Source: Arthrobacter caoxuetaonis (lineage in GTDB: Bacteria; Actinomycetota; Actinomycetes; Actinomycetales; Micrococcaceae). From it: a DNA stretch of 64,000 bases. Position numbers and translations under genes: made by a program. Location of the stretch: positions 3,348,001 through 3,412,000 of the forward strand of contig NZ_CP099466.1 of assembly GCF_023921125.1 (NCBI RefSeq), in the 5' to 3' direction. Positions 17,358 through 25,779 of the stretch are shown here, one piece after another (position 1 is the stretch's first letter; every line of letters starts with the position of its first letter). The notes beneath the pieces are model-generated. The model made no database searches, had not been told where the DNA came from, and saw only the letters and a program-made list of their open reading frames with translations.

Positions 17358-18704
17358 CTAGTTGGGCTGCGGAGCCCGGTGGGATTCTTCGATCCCCAGG
17401 TCTGCGCCCTTGGTTTCCTTGACCATGCTCACGGCGATGAAGGAAATCACGCACAGGACCATGATGTAGATGCCGATCGATCCGGACCAGCCGGTGGCCC
17501 CGAGCAGCATCTCGGCGATCATCGGAGCGAACGCGCCGCCCAGGATGGCACCGATGGCGTAGCCGATGGAGACGCCGGAGTAGCGGACGCGGGCCGGGAA
17601 CATCTCGGCGTAGAGCGCGGACTGCGGACCGTAGGACAGACCCAGGCCGATCGTCAGGACGAAGATGGACAGGCCGAAGAGCACCACGTTGGCAGTGTCG
17701 ATCAGCAGGAACATCGGGATGGCCCAGAGGAAGACCCAGGCGTAGCCAATCTGGAAGGTGCGGATACGGCCGATCTTGTCCGAGAGAATGCCGCCGAACA
17801 TCGTGAAGATGAGCCAGCCGAAGGAACCGACCGTGGTGGCCAGCAGCACTGCGGGACGCTCCATGCCCAGGGTCTTGCCGGCGTAGGAGGCGAAGAACGC
17901 GATGACCAGATAACCGGCGGCGTTGTTGGCGATGAAGATCAGTGCCGCAAGGATGACTTCGCGGGAGTTGTACTTGAACAGCTGACCCAGCGGAGCGGAA
18001 GATTCCTTCTTACGCTGCTGCATTTCCTTGAAGACAGGGCTTTCATCCACGGACCGGCGAATGAAGTAGCCCACGAAAATGAGGACAACGGAGAGCAGGA
18101 ACGGCACACGCCAGCCCCACTCGAGGAACTGCTCCTCAGTCATCATGCTGGTGAGCACGAACATCACGAAGGTCGCCAGGATCATGCCGATGGGCACGCC
18201 GATCTGCGGGTACGCACCGAAGAAGCCGCGCTTGTTGATCGGAGCGTGCTCGACCGAGAGGAGGGCAGCGCCGCCCCATTCGCCGCCGGCGGAGAAGCCC
18301 TGCAGGATGCGCAGCACCAGCAGCAGGACCGGAGCAGCAACGCCAATCTGGGCATAGGTCGGCAGGACGCCAATCAGTGCCGTTGCGGCACCCATCATGA
18401 TCAGGGTGAAGACGAGCATCTTCTTGCGGCCCAGCTTGTCACCCAGGTGTCCGGCGACGATGGCGCCGAGCGGGCGGAACAGGAAGCTGATGCCGATGGT
18501 GGCCCAGGAGACGATCTGCGCCAGAGCGGTGCCTTCACCCAGGGGAGCGAAGTACAGGGTGGCGAGTACCAGGCCGGCAGCCTGGGCGTAGATGAAGAAG
18601 TCGTACCACTCGATAGTGGTGCCAACCAGGGTGCCCGCAAGGACCTTGCGTTCTTCCCGGCTCATCCGCTGGGACGGGGCAGCAGACGCGCTTTGTGTAG
18701 TCAT
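17358..18704 (-). CDS. MFS transporter, metabolite:H+ symporter (MHS) type
   Basis: 448 residues with about 12 membrane helices. MHS landmarks are GTTIEWYDFFIYAQAAG, GHLGDKLGRKKMLV and GGEWGGAALLSVEHAP. Family members import organic acids, betaine, proline or shikimate by proton symport; the substrate cannot be read from sequence. GGAG lies 6 nt before the ATG. It stands alone between the palindromic terminator and a palindromic operator candidate at 18823. Confidence 0.9.
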   Translation of the reverse strand: MTTQSASAAPSQRMSREERKVLAGTLVGTTIEWYDFFIYAQAAGLVLATLYFAPLGEGTALAQIVSWATIGISFLFRPLGAIVAGHLGDKLGRKKMLVFTLIMMGAATALIGVLPTYAQIGVAAPVLLLVLRILQGFSAGGEWGGAALLSVEHAPINKRGFFGAYPQIGVPIGMILATFVMFVLTSMMTEEQFLEWGWRVPFLLSVVLIFVGYFIRRSVDESPVFKEMQQRKKESSAPLGQLFKYNSREVILAALIFIANNAAGYLVIAFFASYAGKTLGMERPAVLLATTVGSFGWLIFTMFGGILSDKIGRIRTFQIGYAWVFLWAIPMFLLIDTANVVLFGLSIFVLTIGLGLSYGPQSALYAEMFPARVRYSGVSIGYAIGAILGGAFAPMIAEMLLGATGWSGSIGIYIMVLCVISFIAVSMVKETKGADLGIEESHRAPQPN

Positions 18705-18822
18705 TGAAACTCCGTTGTTTTTGGCTGGGCGGCATTAACTGAAAGAACGGTCGGTAACCAGTCGATACACAATATCCACAGTGTGACTCCCGACACATCT
18801 TTTATTTCCTATGTGACGGGTG

Positions 18823-18843
18823 GTGGCTGAATGTTTCAGCCAC
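18823..18843. promoter_or_regulatory. 21-bp palindrome in the divergent MHS/S10 region
   Basis: GTGGCTGAA and TTCAGCCAC are perfect 9-bp arms around TGT. It is 119 bp from the MHS start and 125 bp from the S10 peptidase start. Likely an operator for one or both; no regulator gene is adjacent. Confidence 0.5.
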
Positions 18844-18967
18844 GCTGTGAATCCGATAATCGAACACATGCTTCAGATAAAGAACTACGAGCACTATAGG
18901 GTCCCTGTGAGCTGCGACACAAGAAAGTGCTCATCATGAACGTTTTGTGACGAACTGGTCTTGGCGT

Positions 18968-20488
18968 ATGTCTTCCCAGCAGCCCGCCTCGCCTCAGTCC
19001 GCCGGCCCGCAGCCCGCCGGCACCGACCCTGCCGGTGCCGCCAAGGACCCGGTTGGACCCGCGCAGGTCAGCGATGATCTTTCGGTGCGCCGGCATGTCC
19101 TCCCCTCCGGCCTCGCCTACACCACCACCACGGGCCGGATCGTGTTCCGGCGGGAAGGAACCACTGACGGCAAAGCGGACGGGTTCCAGCCGAAGGCGGA
19201 AATCTTCCTCGCCGCCTACACGGCGGACCGCGACGACGCCGGCAGCTCCCCCAATCCGCGTCCCGTCGTCTTCGCCTTCAACGGCGGTCCGGGCTCCTCT
19301 TCGGTCTGGCTGCATCTGGGCCTGCTGGGGCCGCGCCTGGTGGATTCGGGCGACGCCGGTAACCTCACGGCCGCCCCCTACGGGCTGGTCGACAATCCGC
19401 AGACCCTGCTGGAACACGCCGACCTGGTCATGATCGACCCGGTCAACACCGGATTCTCCCGTGTGGTGGACGGGAACGCCGCGGACGAGTTCCACGCCTT
19501 CGAGCAGGACCGCGACCTGGTGGCGGAAGTCATCCGGCTCTGGACCACCCGGAACAACCGTTGGCTGAGCCCGAAGTACCTGGTGGGCGAGTCCTACGGC
19601 ACGCTGCGCGCCGTCGCCGTCGCCGGCCGCCTCTTCGATGCCTACGGGATGTCCGTCAACGGGCTTGGCCTCATCTCCACCGTCCTGAATATGGGCACCC
19701 TCATGTTCGCCCCCGGCGTGGACACGCCCTACGCCCTGCACCTGCCCACCTACGCGGCGATCGCGCACTATCACGGGAGGCATCCAGGCAGGGAGCTGGC
19801 CGATGTGGTCCGCGACGCGGAGGAATACGCGGCAAGGGACTATGGGTATGCCCTCAGCCAGGGCTCCCGCCTGACCGAGGAAGAGTTCGACGCCGCGGTG
19901 CAGCGGCTGGCCGAGCTCACCACCCTGGACCCAGGGTTCATCCGCCGCACCAACCTGCGCTGGGACTACGCCCAGTTCTCCGCTGAACTTCTCCGCGGGC
20001 AGGAGCTGGCCGTGGGACGGATCGACGGGCGCTTCACGGCTCCGGCCGAAGACCCGCAGGCCTCCGTGAACTGGGACGATCCCAGCCTGGCTGCGATCAA
20101 CGGTCCGTACTCCGCGGCGATCAACCACTACGTCCGCGCTGAGCTCGGCTACGAAAACGACCTTCCGTATGAAGTCCTGACCGGCCGGGTCCAGCCGTGG
20201 AGCTACAAGGATTTCGAGGGCGTGCCGATAGACGTCACGCAGACCCTGGAGCGGCTGATGGCACATAACCCGACCCTGCGGGTGCATGTGGACTACGGCT
20301 ACTACGACGGCGCCACGCCCCACTACGCCGCGGAGTACGTCTGGGCACACATGCGCCTGACCGGCGCAGCCCGCGCGCGCTTCACCCACCACTATTACGA
20401 AGCCGGACACATGATGTACCTGCAGCCCGAGGCACGGCTGGGCCAGCTTGCTGCCCTTGCGGAGTTCGTTTCACCGCCCGCAGGATAG
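18968..20488 (+). CDS. S10 family serine carboxypeptidase-like peptidase
   Basis: About 506 residues. The oxyanion region FNGGPGSSSVWLHLG, the nucleophile motif GESYGT, the Asp in VHVDYGYYDG and the His in YYEAGHMMY give a complete triad. There is no signal peptide; the first 35 residues are Pro/Ala/Gly rich. ATG 18968 is preferred to the GTG at 18947, although neither has a good ribosome site. Bacterial S10 proteins are rare compared with fungal and plant ones but recur in actinobacteria. Confidence 0.88.
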   Translation: MSSQQPASPQSAGPQPAGTDPAGAAKDPVGPAQVSDDLSVRRHVLPSGLAYTTTTGRIVFRREGTTDGKADGFQPKAEIFLAAYTADRDDAGSSPNPRPVVFAFNGGPGSSSVWLHLGLLGPRLVDSGDAGNLTAAPYGLVDNPQTLLEHADLVMIDPVNTGFSRVVDGNAADEFHAFEQDRDLVAEVIRLWTTRNNRWLSPKYLVGESYGTLRAVAVAGRLFDAYGMSVNGLGLISTVLNMGTLMFAPGVDTPYALHLPTYAAIAHYHGRHPGRELADVVRDAEEYAARDYGYALSQGSRLTEEEFDAAVQRLAELTTLDPGFIRRTNLRWDYAQFSAELLRGQELAVGRIDGRFTAPAEDPQASVNWDDPSLAAINGPYSAAINHYVRAELGYENDLPYEVLTGRVQPWSYKDFEGVPIDVTQTLERLMAHNPTLRVHVDYGYYDGATPHYAAEYVWAHMRLTGAARARFTHHYYEAGHMMYLQPEARLGQLAALAEFVSPPAG

Positions 20489-20590
20489 GTCTATTCGGCG
20501 GCGGCCCAGTCGGTGGGCGTCATCATCTCGGGCCGGGGAAAAGGACGTACCTACCGGCCAAAACGGCCTGCCGCGGAATGATGTGAGCCG

Positions 20591-21091
20591 CTAACGCGTG
20601 GCGAAGTGGATCCAGACGCCGATGATCCACGCCGTTCCGGCCGCGAGCGCCAGCCCAAGTTCCACCAGCATTCCCAGTCCAGTGGCCTTCAGTGCAGCCC
20701 AGGAGGACGACGCCGCTGCCGGGAAGCTGCGCTGGCGGGCGTATTCGCTGAGCAGGAGCCCGCCGGCAAACCCGACGATCAGCCCCACCACCGGAATAAA
20801 GAACATCCCGGCAATGCCCGCAGCCAGACCAATCAGCACGGAACGGTTGGGGATTTGCCGCTGTTTCAGCTTCCTGCCGGTCAGGACAGCACTGGCGGAC
20901 AGCCCCGTCAGCGCGAACAGGGCTCCGAAAGCGAACGACCACCAGCCGGCGCCGCTGCTGACACCAATGGCCCAGCCCAGGAACGCCAAGAGAATCAGGA
21001 TGCTGCCGGGAAGCACAGGCACCACAATTCCTGCCACACCCACGGCGATCAGCAGGCCGGCGACGAGGGTGATGATGAGGTCCGTATCCAT
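20591..21091 (-). CDS. DUF456 domain membrane protein
   Basis: 166 residues with four to five hydrophobic helices. The Gly-rich glycine-zipper-like pattern (GVAGIVVPVLPGSILILLAF and GLIVGFAGGLLLSEY) is characteristic of DUF456. The frame stays open to 21763, but that extension is Arg/Ser-rich shadow of the neighbouring gene, so ATG 21091 is taken. Function unknown. Confidence 0.85.
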   Translation of the reverse strand: MDTDLIITLVAGLLIAVGVAGIVVPVLPGSILILLAFLGWAIGVSSGAGWWSFAFGALFALTGLSASAVLTGRKLKQRQIPNRSVLIGLAAGIAGMFFIPVVGLIVGFAGGLLLSEYARQRSFPAAASSSWAALKATGLGMLVELGLALAAGTAWIIGVWIHFATR

Positions 21092-21212
21092 GCGGCCAAG
21101 TCTTCCACGCGGCGGGCCCGGAGGCAGAAACCAGACAACTGACGCTACAGTAAGGTTACTTATGAAGTCATCACCTTCAGTCCGGCACCCCCAACGGCAA
21201 CAGGAGAAGCAG

Positions 21213-22115
21213 ATGAGTACCGAATCAGGCAGCACCGCTGCGGGTGAACCCCGCCGCCGGCAGGCAGACGAAACCCCTTCCCGCGAGGACGCGGGCACCG
21301 CATCGCCCCGCCCATCCAGCACCGACAACGAGCCGGACGTCACCCGCCGGCTGGAGACACCTTCGCGCGGGGAACACACCGGCCGCGCCGAAACCACCGG
21401 CAATTCAGGCAGTTCCGGCACCAATGACACGGAAGCGCTGAACACCGGCGCCACCGGCACCAGGGACCCGGACGGCACCGCCCACCGGACTGACGGACAC
21501 GACGGCCGCCACCAGGCCGCAGAGCAACCTGTCATGCCGAACCGGGAAGCGCTGCTGGCGGCAGAACGCGAGCGCTTCGGCGGCATCAAGTTCGGCGCTG
21601 CGTTCTTCGGGTGGCTGACCGCCACCGGCATGGTGGTGCTCCTCTCCGCCCTGGCCGCAGCCATTGGTGCTGCAGTCGGCGTCTCGACTGACAGCGACCT
21701 GGGCGCCGCCCTCGACCAGGTCACCTCCAACCAGTCCGCCAACCTGGTCGGAGCGATCATCACGTTGGCTGTCCTGCTGCTCGCCTACTACGCCGGCGGC
21801 TACGTCGCAGGGCGGATGGCACGGTTCAACGGAGCCAAGCAGGGTGTGGCCGTGTGGCTCTGGGCGCTGGTGGCCGCCGCCGTCGTCATCATCCTGGGCC
21901 TGATCCTGAACGATGACATCCGCAGCCTCACCCAGCTGAACACTGTGGCATCCCTGCCCCAGGACCTGGGCGACGTGAGCGCCGGAACCTGGCTGGCGCT
22001 CCTGGCTACCGTGGTGGTCAGCCTCATCGGCGCCATTCTGGGCGGACTGGCCGGCATGCGCTTCCACCGCCGGGTGGACCGCGCCAAGTTCACCCCGGAG
22101 CCCCGAACCACGTAG
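21213..22115 (+). CDS. YrzE-like membrane protein with disordered N-terminus
   Basis: 300 residues. Residues 1-120 are low-complexity and polar (Thr/Gly/Asp/Arg), then a juxtamembrane stretch (REALLAAERERFGGIKFGAAFFGW) and four membrane helices with GGYVAGRMARFNGAKQGVAVW between the second and third. CAGGAGAAG lies just before the ATG. Envelope protein of unknown function; the long charged tail is probably cytoplasmic. Confidence 0.8.
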   Translation: MSTESGSTAAGEPRRRQADETPSREDAGTASPRPSSTDNEPDVTRRLETPSRGEHTGRAETTGNSGSSGTNDTEALNTGATGTRDPDGTAHRTDGHDGRHQAAEQPVMPNREALLAAERERFGGIKFGAAFFGWLTATGMVVLLSALAAAIGAAVGVSTDSDLGAALDQVTSNQSANLVGAIITLAVLLLAYYAGGYVAGRMARFNGAKQGVAVWLWALVAAAVVIILGLILNDDIRSLTQLNTVASLPQDLGDVSAGTWLALLATVVVSLIGAILGGLAGMRFHRRVDRAKFTPEPRTT

Positions 22116-22119
22116 GGCA

Positions 22120-22168
22120 ACCCAACAATCCGACCCCGGGGCATCATGCCGGGGCCGGTTTGTTGGGT
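22120..22168. terminator. Stem-loop between convergent genes
   Basis: ACCCAACA and TGTTGGGT arms enclose a GC-rich inner stem built on CCCCGG/CCGGGG. It separates the YrzE-like gene from the convergent acyl-CoA dehydrogenase gene. Confidence 0.65.
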
Positions 22169-22217
22169 CCGAACACCTCATTTCATCCAAGGGCACAGTT
22201 CGACTGCACAGATATCT

Positions 22218-23402
22218 CTAGCGGAAGGCCGGGACGCCGGTGAGCTTGTTGCCCAGAATCAGCGTGTGCACCTCGTCGGTTCCCTCATAGGTCCGAACGG
22301 ATTCCAGGTTGTTCGCGTGACGCAGCGGAGAGTAGTCCAAGGTGATGCCGTTCCCGCCCAGTATTGTCCGGGCTTCCCGGCAAATGGCGATCGCCTCCCG
22401 GCAGTTGTTCAGCTTGCCCAGAGAGATCTGGTGGAGGCCCAGCGTCCCGGCGTCTTTCTTGCGTCCGATGTGCAGCGCCAGCAGGAATCCTTTGTTGATC
22501 TCCAGGGCCATGTCCACCAGCTTCTGCTGGGTCAGCTGATACCCGGCCAGCGGTTTCTCGAACTGCATCCGCGTCTGGGCATAGGCCAGTGCATCCTCAA
22601 AGGCGTCCCGTGCCGCACCCATGGCACCCCAGATAATGCCGTAACGGGCCTCGTTCAGGCAGGAGAAGGGTCCCCTGAGGCCTACGGCGCCGGGAAGGAC
22701 GGCCTCAGCGGGCAGGCGCACTTCAGTCAGTTCAATTTCGCACTGGATCGAGGCCCGCATAGAGAGTTTCGGTTCAATCGGGGTGGCGGTGAATCCGGGG
22801 GTCTCAGTGGGGACCACGAATCCCCGAATACCGCCCTCGGTCTGCGCCCAGATCACGGCCACTTGCGCTACGGATGCCAGACCGATCCAGCGCTTGGTAC
22901 CGTTGAGCACCCAGTCATCGCCGTCGCGGCGGGCAAAGGTGGTCATGCTGGAGGGGTCGGAACCCGCTGTGGGTTCAGTGAGGCCGAAGCACCCGATGGC
23001 CTGGCCTGCAGCCATGGCCGGCAGCCACTGCTTCTTTTGTTCTTCCGAGCCGTGTTTGTGGATGGCGGACATGGCCAGCGAGCCCTGGACCGAGACGAAA
23101 GTCCGCAGCCCGGAGTCCCCGGCTTCCAGTTCCGCCCCGGCCAATCCGTATTCCACTGCGGAACGCCCGGCGCAGCCATAACCGTTCAGATGCATTCCCA
23201 GCAGGCCAAGCTTGGCCATCTTGGGGACGATCTCCAGAGGAAAGTGCGCGTCTTCGTACCAAGCCGCGATGTTCGGTTTTATTTCCGCCTGGACAAACGC
23301 CCGGACCTGGTTCCGCAATTTCAGTTCGTCGGGAGAGAGCAGGGCATCGAAATCAATGAGATCGCTCGGTTCAAGTTCGGTTGTCAGTGCGTCGGTAGTC
23401 AT
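22218..23402 (-). CDS. Glutaryl-CoA dehydrogenase-like acyl-CoA dehydrogenase
   Basis: 394 residues. FAD- and substrate-binding motifs typical of glutaryl-CoA dehydrogenases are present: CFGLTEPTAGSDPSSM, RWIGLASVAQVAVIWA and the catalytic Glu in YEGTDEVHTLILG. It would oxidise and decarboxylate glutaryl-CoA to crotonyl-CoA in lysine/tryptophan breakdown; other short-chain substrates are possible. ATG 23402 follows GAGGGAAAG. No electron-transfer flavoprotein genes are nearby. Confidence 0.85.
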   Translation of the reverse strand: MTTDALTTELEPSDLIDFDALLSPDELKLRNQVRAFVQAEIKPNIAAWYEDAHFPLEIVPKMAKLGLLGMHLNGYGCAGRSAVEYGLAGAELEAGDSGLRTFVSVQGSLAMSAIHKHGSEEQKKQWLPAMAAGQAIGCFGLTEPTAGSDPSSMTTFARRDGDDWVLNGTKRWIGLASVAQVAVIWAQTEGGIRGFVVPTETPGFTATPIEPKLSMRASIQCEIELTEVRLPAEAVLPGAVGLRGPFSCLNEARYGIIWGAMGAARDAFEDALAYAQTRMQFEKPLAGYQLTQQKLVDMALEINKGFLLALHIGRKKDAGTLGLHQISLGKLNNCREAIAICREARTILGGNGITLDYSPLRHANNLESVRTYEGTDEVHTLILGNKLTGVPAFR

Positions 23403-23520
23403 CTGTCTTTCCCTCATTAGCTGGGGTTCGAATAATGGATGGTGGTCGTGCTGCAAAGAAGGTCTTGATGTTCGCCCAAGCCAGGAGGAACACGGGTGCA
23501 CAGGGCGGGCGTCCATGGGA

Positions 23521-23694
23521 TTAGCAATATAGCGTGCGGTCCTCACGGCCGGCCCGGACCGTTCCCAGGATTTCATCTACGGCGGCGAGGTAACGGGCGC
23601 CGGCCTGATAGGCGCGTTCCGAGTACTCGTCGCGGCTGGCACCGTGCCCGTTATGAACAGGTGCTGTGTCAATGGTTCCTAGGGTGGCGTGCAT
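23521..23694 (-). CDS. Small hypothetical protein (57 aa)
   Basis: Starts at ATG 23694 with a good GAGAGGA ribosome site. The product is polar with a short helical Ala/Tyr-rich middle (SERAYQAGARYLAAVDEIL) and no membrane segment. It lies 118 bp upstream of the acyl-CoA dehydrogenase gene on the same strand. I recognise no family. Confidence 0.45.
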   Translation of the reverse strand: MHATLGTIDTAPVHNGHGASRDEYSERAYQAGARYLAAVDEILGTVRAGREDRTLYC

Positions 23695-23924
23695 GCCAGG
23701 TCCTCTCGCATGGGTTGTGCAGCGGGCAGCCGGAAGGCGAATAACGGCCACTGCGCCGGCGGCGCGTGACCGGTGGTGCAGCCGATCTATGCATCACACT
23801 AGGACCGGGCGAATGGACTGTCTTTGGCCGTGACGCCCAACCTGAGGCCTCCGTTTAGATAAGCCGCTGGGAACTTGACTCCAGTTGCCTGTTATTCATG
23901 GACAGGCCGCTGTGTCTTGAACGC

Positions 23925-23956
23925 AAAAAAACCGGCCCCGCGCGATGCGGGGCCGG
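23925..23956 (-). terminator. Intrinsic terminator of the SDR gene
   Basis: Read on the minus strand, CCGGCCCCGC and GCGGGGCCGG form a perfect 10-bp stem followed by a run of seven T. It lies just after the SDR stop at 23973. Confidence 0.92.
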
Positions 23957-23972
23957 CTTCTCTATCCGGAAC

Positions 23973-24881
23973 TTACGGCGAAGGCATTCCGCCGTTGACG
24001 TTGAGCGTTTCACCCACCACGTAGCTGGACTCCGGGGATGCCAGGAAGACGTAGGCCGGTGCAAGCTCGGTAGGCTGGCCGGCGCGGCCAAGGGGCGTGT
24101 CCTTGCCGAACTCCGGCAAGGCGTCCTTGGGCTGTCCGTCGGAAACCTGCAGCGGGGTCCAGAACGGACCGGGAGCCACAGCGTTCACGCGGATGCCCTT
24201 GGGCGCCAGCTGCTGGGCCAGGCCCTTGGTGAAGTTGTTGATCGCAGCCTTGGTGCTGGCGTAGTCCAGCAGGTGCGGGGACGGACTGTAGGCCTGGATT
24301 GACGTCGAGTTGATAATGCTCGAACCGGCCGGGAGATGCGGCAGCGCAGCCTTGGTCACCCGGAAGAAGGAGTAGATGTTGGTCTTGAAGGTGTCATCCA
24401 GCTGTTCGTCGCTGAGGTCTTCAAGGTTCTCCACGGCAACCTGCTTGCCGGCATTGTTGACCAGGATGTCCAAGCCGCCCAGGCCGTCTACGGCGTCCTG
24501 CACCACCTGGATGCAGTACCCGGCGTCACGGAGGTCGCCGGGAAGCGCGACGGCGGTGCGGCCGGCACCCTTGATGACCTCAATGACCCTGGCGGCGTCT
24601 TCCTCTTCCTCCGGCAGGTAGGAAAGCGCGACGTCGGCGCCTTCCCGGGCGAAGGCGATAGCCACTGCCGCGCCGATGCCGGAGTCTGCACCGGTGATCA
24701 GCGCCTTGCGGCCTTGAAGCCGACCGGTTCCGCGGTAGGAGTCCTCGCCGCGGTCTGTCTTGGGCTCGAGGTCGGCATCGAGGCCGGGCTCGGGCTGGTC
24801 CTGCTTGGGCGGACTGACCGAGGGATACCGGTTGACCGGATCCTGGAACGTGTACTGGTCCGAAGTGTTTCCGTTGGCCAT
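23973..24881 (-). CDS. SDR family oxidoreductase (YghA/YhdF type)
   Basis: 302 residues. About 45 N-terminal polar residues precede a Rossmann fold with ALITGADSGIGAAVA, LVNNAG and the YASTK catalytic motif; SIINSTS holds the catalytic Ser. The extended N-terminus with RGTGRLQGRKALITG is typical of the stress-linked YghA/GsiB-neighbour SDR group. Start ATG 24881 is used; ATG 24908 has no ribosome site. Substrate unknown. Confidence 0.9.
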   Translation of the reverse strand: MANGNTSDQYTFQDPVNRYPSVSPPKQDQPEPGLDADLEPKTDRGEDSYRGTGRLQGRKALITGADSGIGAAVAIAFAREGADVALSYLPEEEEDAARVIEVIKGAGRTAVALPGDLRDAGYCIQVVQDAVDGLGGLDILVNNAGKQVAVENLEDLSDEQLDDTFKTNIYSFFRVTKAALPHLPAGSSIINSTSIQAYSPSPHLLDYASTKAAINNFTKGLAQQLAPKGIRVNAVAPGPFWTPLQVSDGQPKDALPEFGKDTPLGRAGQPTELAPAYVFLASPESSYVVGETLNVNGGMPSP

Positions 24882-25041
24882 TAAGTTTCCCCACTTCCCA
24901 TTGTGCATGGATATGGAGCCGCAACTCGCGGCCGCCTACATTAGGTAAGCATGCTTAGTATCCTATTGGGGGATGGCAGCGGCGGGCAAACCCGGCCTGT
25001 GGCCCGGACGGTGGGCGGGCGGAAAAGAGGTACTGGAGGCT

Positions 25042-25131
25042 TTAGAAAAAGAGCCCGAGGAAGCCGACGCTGATGCTGCCAACCAGGCCGATAATCAGGA
25101 GCCAGACAATGGGCGTGCGGTACTTGTTCAT
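25042..25131 (-). CDS. 29-residue single-pass membrane peptide
   Basis: Too short for usual gene finding. The translation is MNKYRTPIVW, then LLIIGLVGSIS, then VGFLGLFF, ending in TAA: a basic N-terminus and one hydrophobic helix. An in-frame ATG at 25140 would add MRH. The pattern of charge, helix and Gly spacing is far from random, but there is no strong ribosome site. Function unknown; it may be a small membrane regulator or a toxin-like peptide. Confidence 0.5.
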   Translation of the reverse strand: MNKYRTPIVWLLIIGLVGSISVGFLGLFF

Positions 25132-25324
25132 GTGTCGCATGGTCCGATCAGTCTACGCGGAATGCCGCTGACGGGTGAGGAACAGTCCGGCGGCTCGGGA
25201 GCGTGGAGTCGTTGGCGGGCACCTGCCGGTAGTACGAACAAGGCCGGGTCTAGGAAAAACCCGGCGCGAGCGGCAGACTTTCTGCAGGAGTTCGATCCGC
25301 AGCGGACAGACGGGAACACGAACC

Positions 25325-25765
25325 ATGACAACCAACGGACGCAAGCTGATCGTGGTGGGCGTGGACAGTTCCGCCCTGTCAATCGTGGCACTGCAAACAG
25401 CGCGCCGGCTGGCGGAGCTCCTGCAGTGCCGGATTGAGGCCGTAACGGTCTGGAGCCATCCCATCGCACTGACCGCCCCGGTGGCATCTGCTGAGTGGTC
25501 GCCGAGGGTGGATGCAGAAGAGGCCTTGAACGAGTCCATACTGAAGGCGTTCGGCGATGACGTTCCCGAAGGGCTCACCAAACTCGCTGTGTCCGGCCAG
25601 CCGGTGCAGGTGCTGGTGGAAGCCAGCAGGAACGCGGAAATGCTGGTGGTCGGCAGCCGGGGCAGGGGCGGCTTTGCGGGACTGCTGCTTGGTTCAGTCA
25701 GTTCCGCAGCTGCAGCCCATGCCCACTGCCCCGTGCTGATCGTCCATCCGCCGGAAAAGGAATAA
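25325..25765 (+). CDS. Universal stress protein (UspA family)
   Basis: 146 residues with the ATP-binding UspA pattern GSRGRGGFAGLLLGSVS near the C-terminus, followed by HCPVLIVHP. The N-terminal strand holds the conserved Asp (VVGVDSS). Single-domain, cytoplasmic. The ATG at 25325 is the family-like start; an upstream open extension is not conserved in style. Confidence 0.92.
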   Translation: MTTNGRKLIVVGVDSSALSIVALQTARRLAELLQCRIEAVTVWSHPIALTAPVASAEWSPRVDAEEALNESILKAFGDDVPEGLTKLAVSGQPVQVLVEASRNAEMLVVGSRGRGGFAGLLLGSVSSAAAAHAHCPVLIVHPPEKE

Positions 25766-25779
25766 CCGGCAGATCTGCC

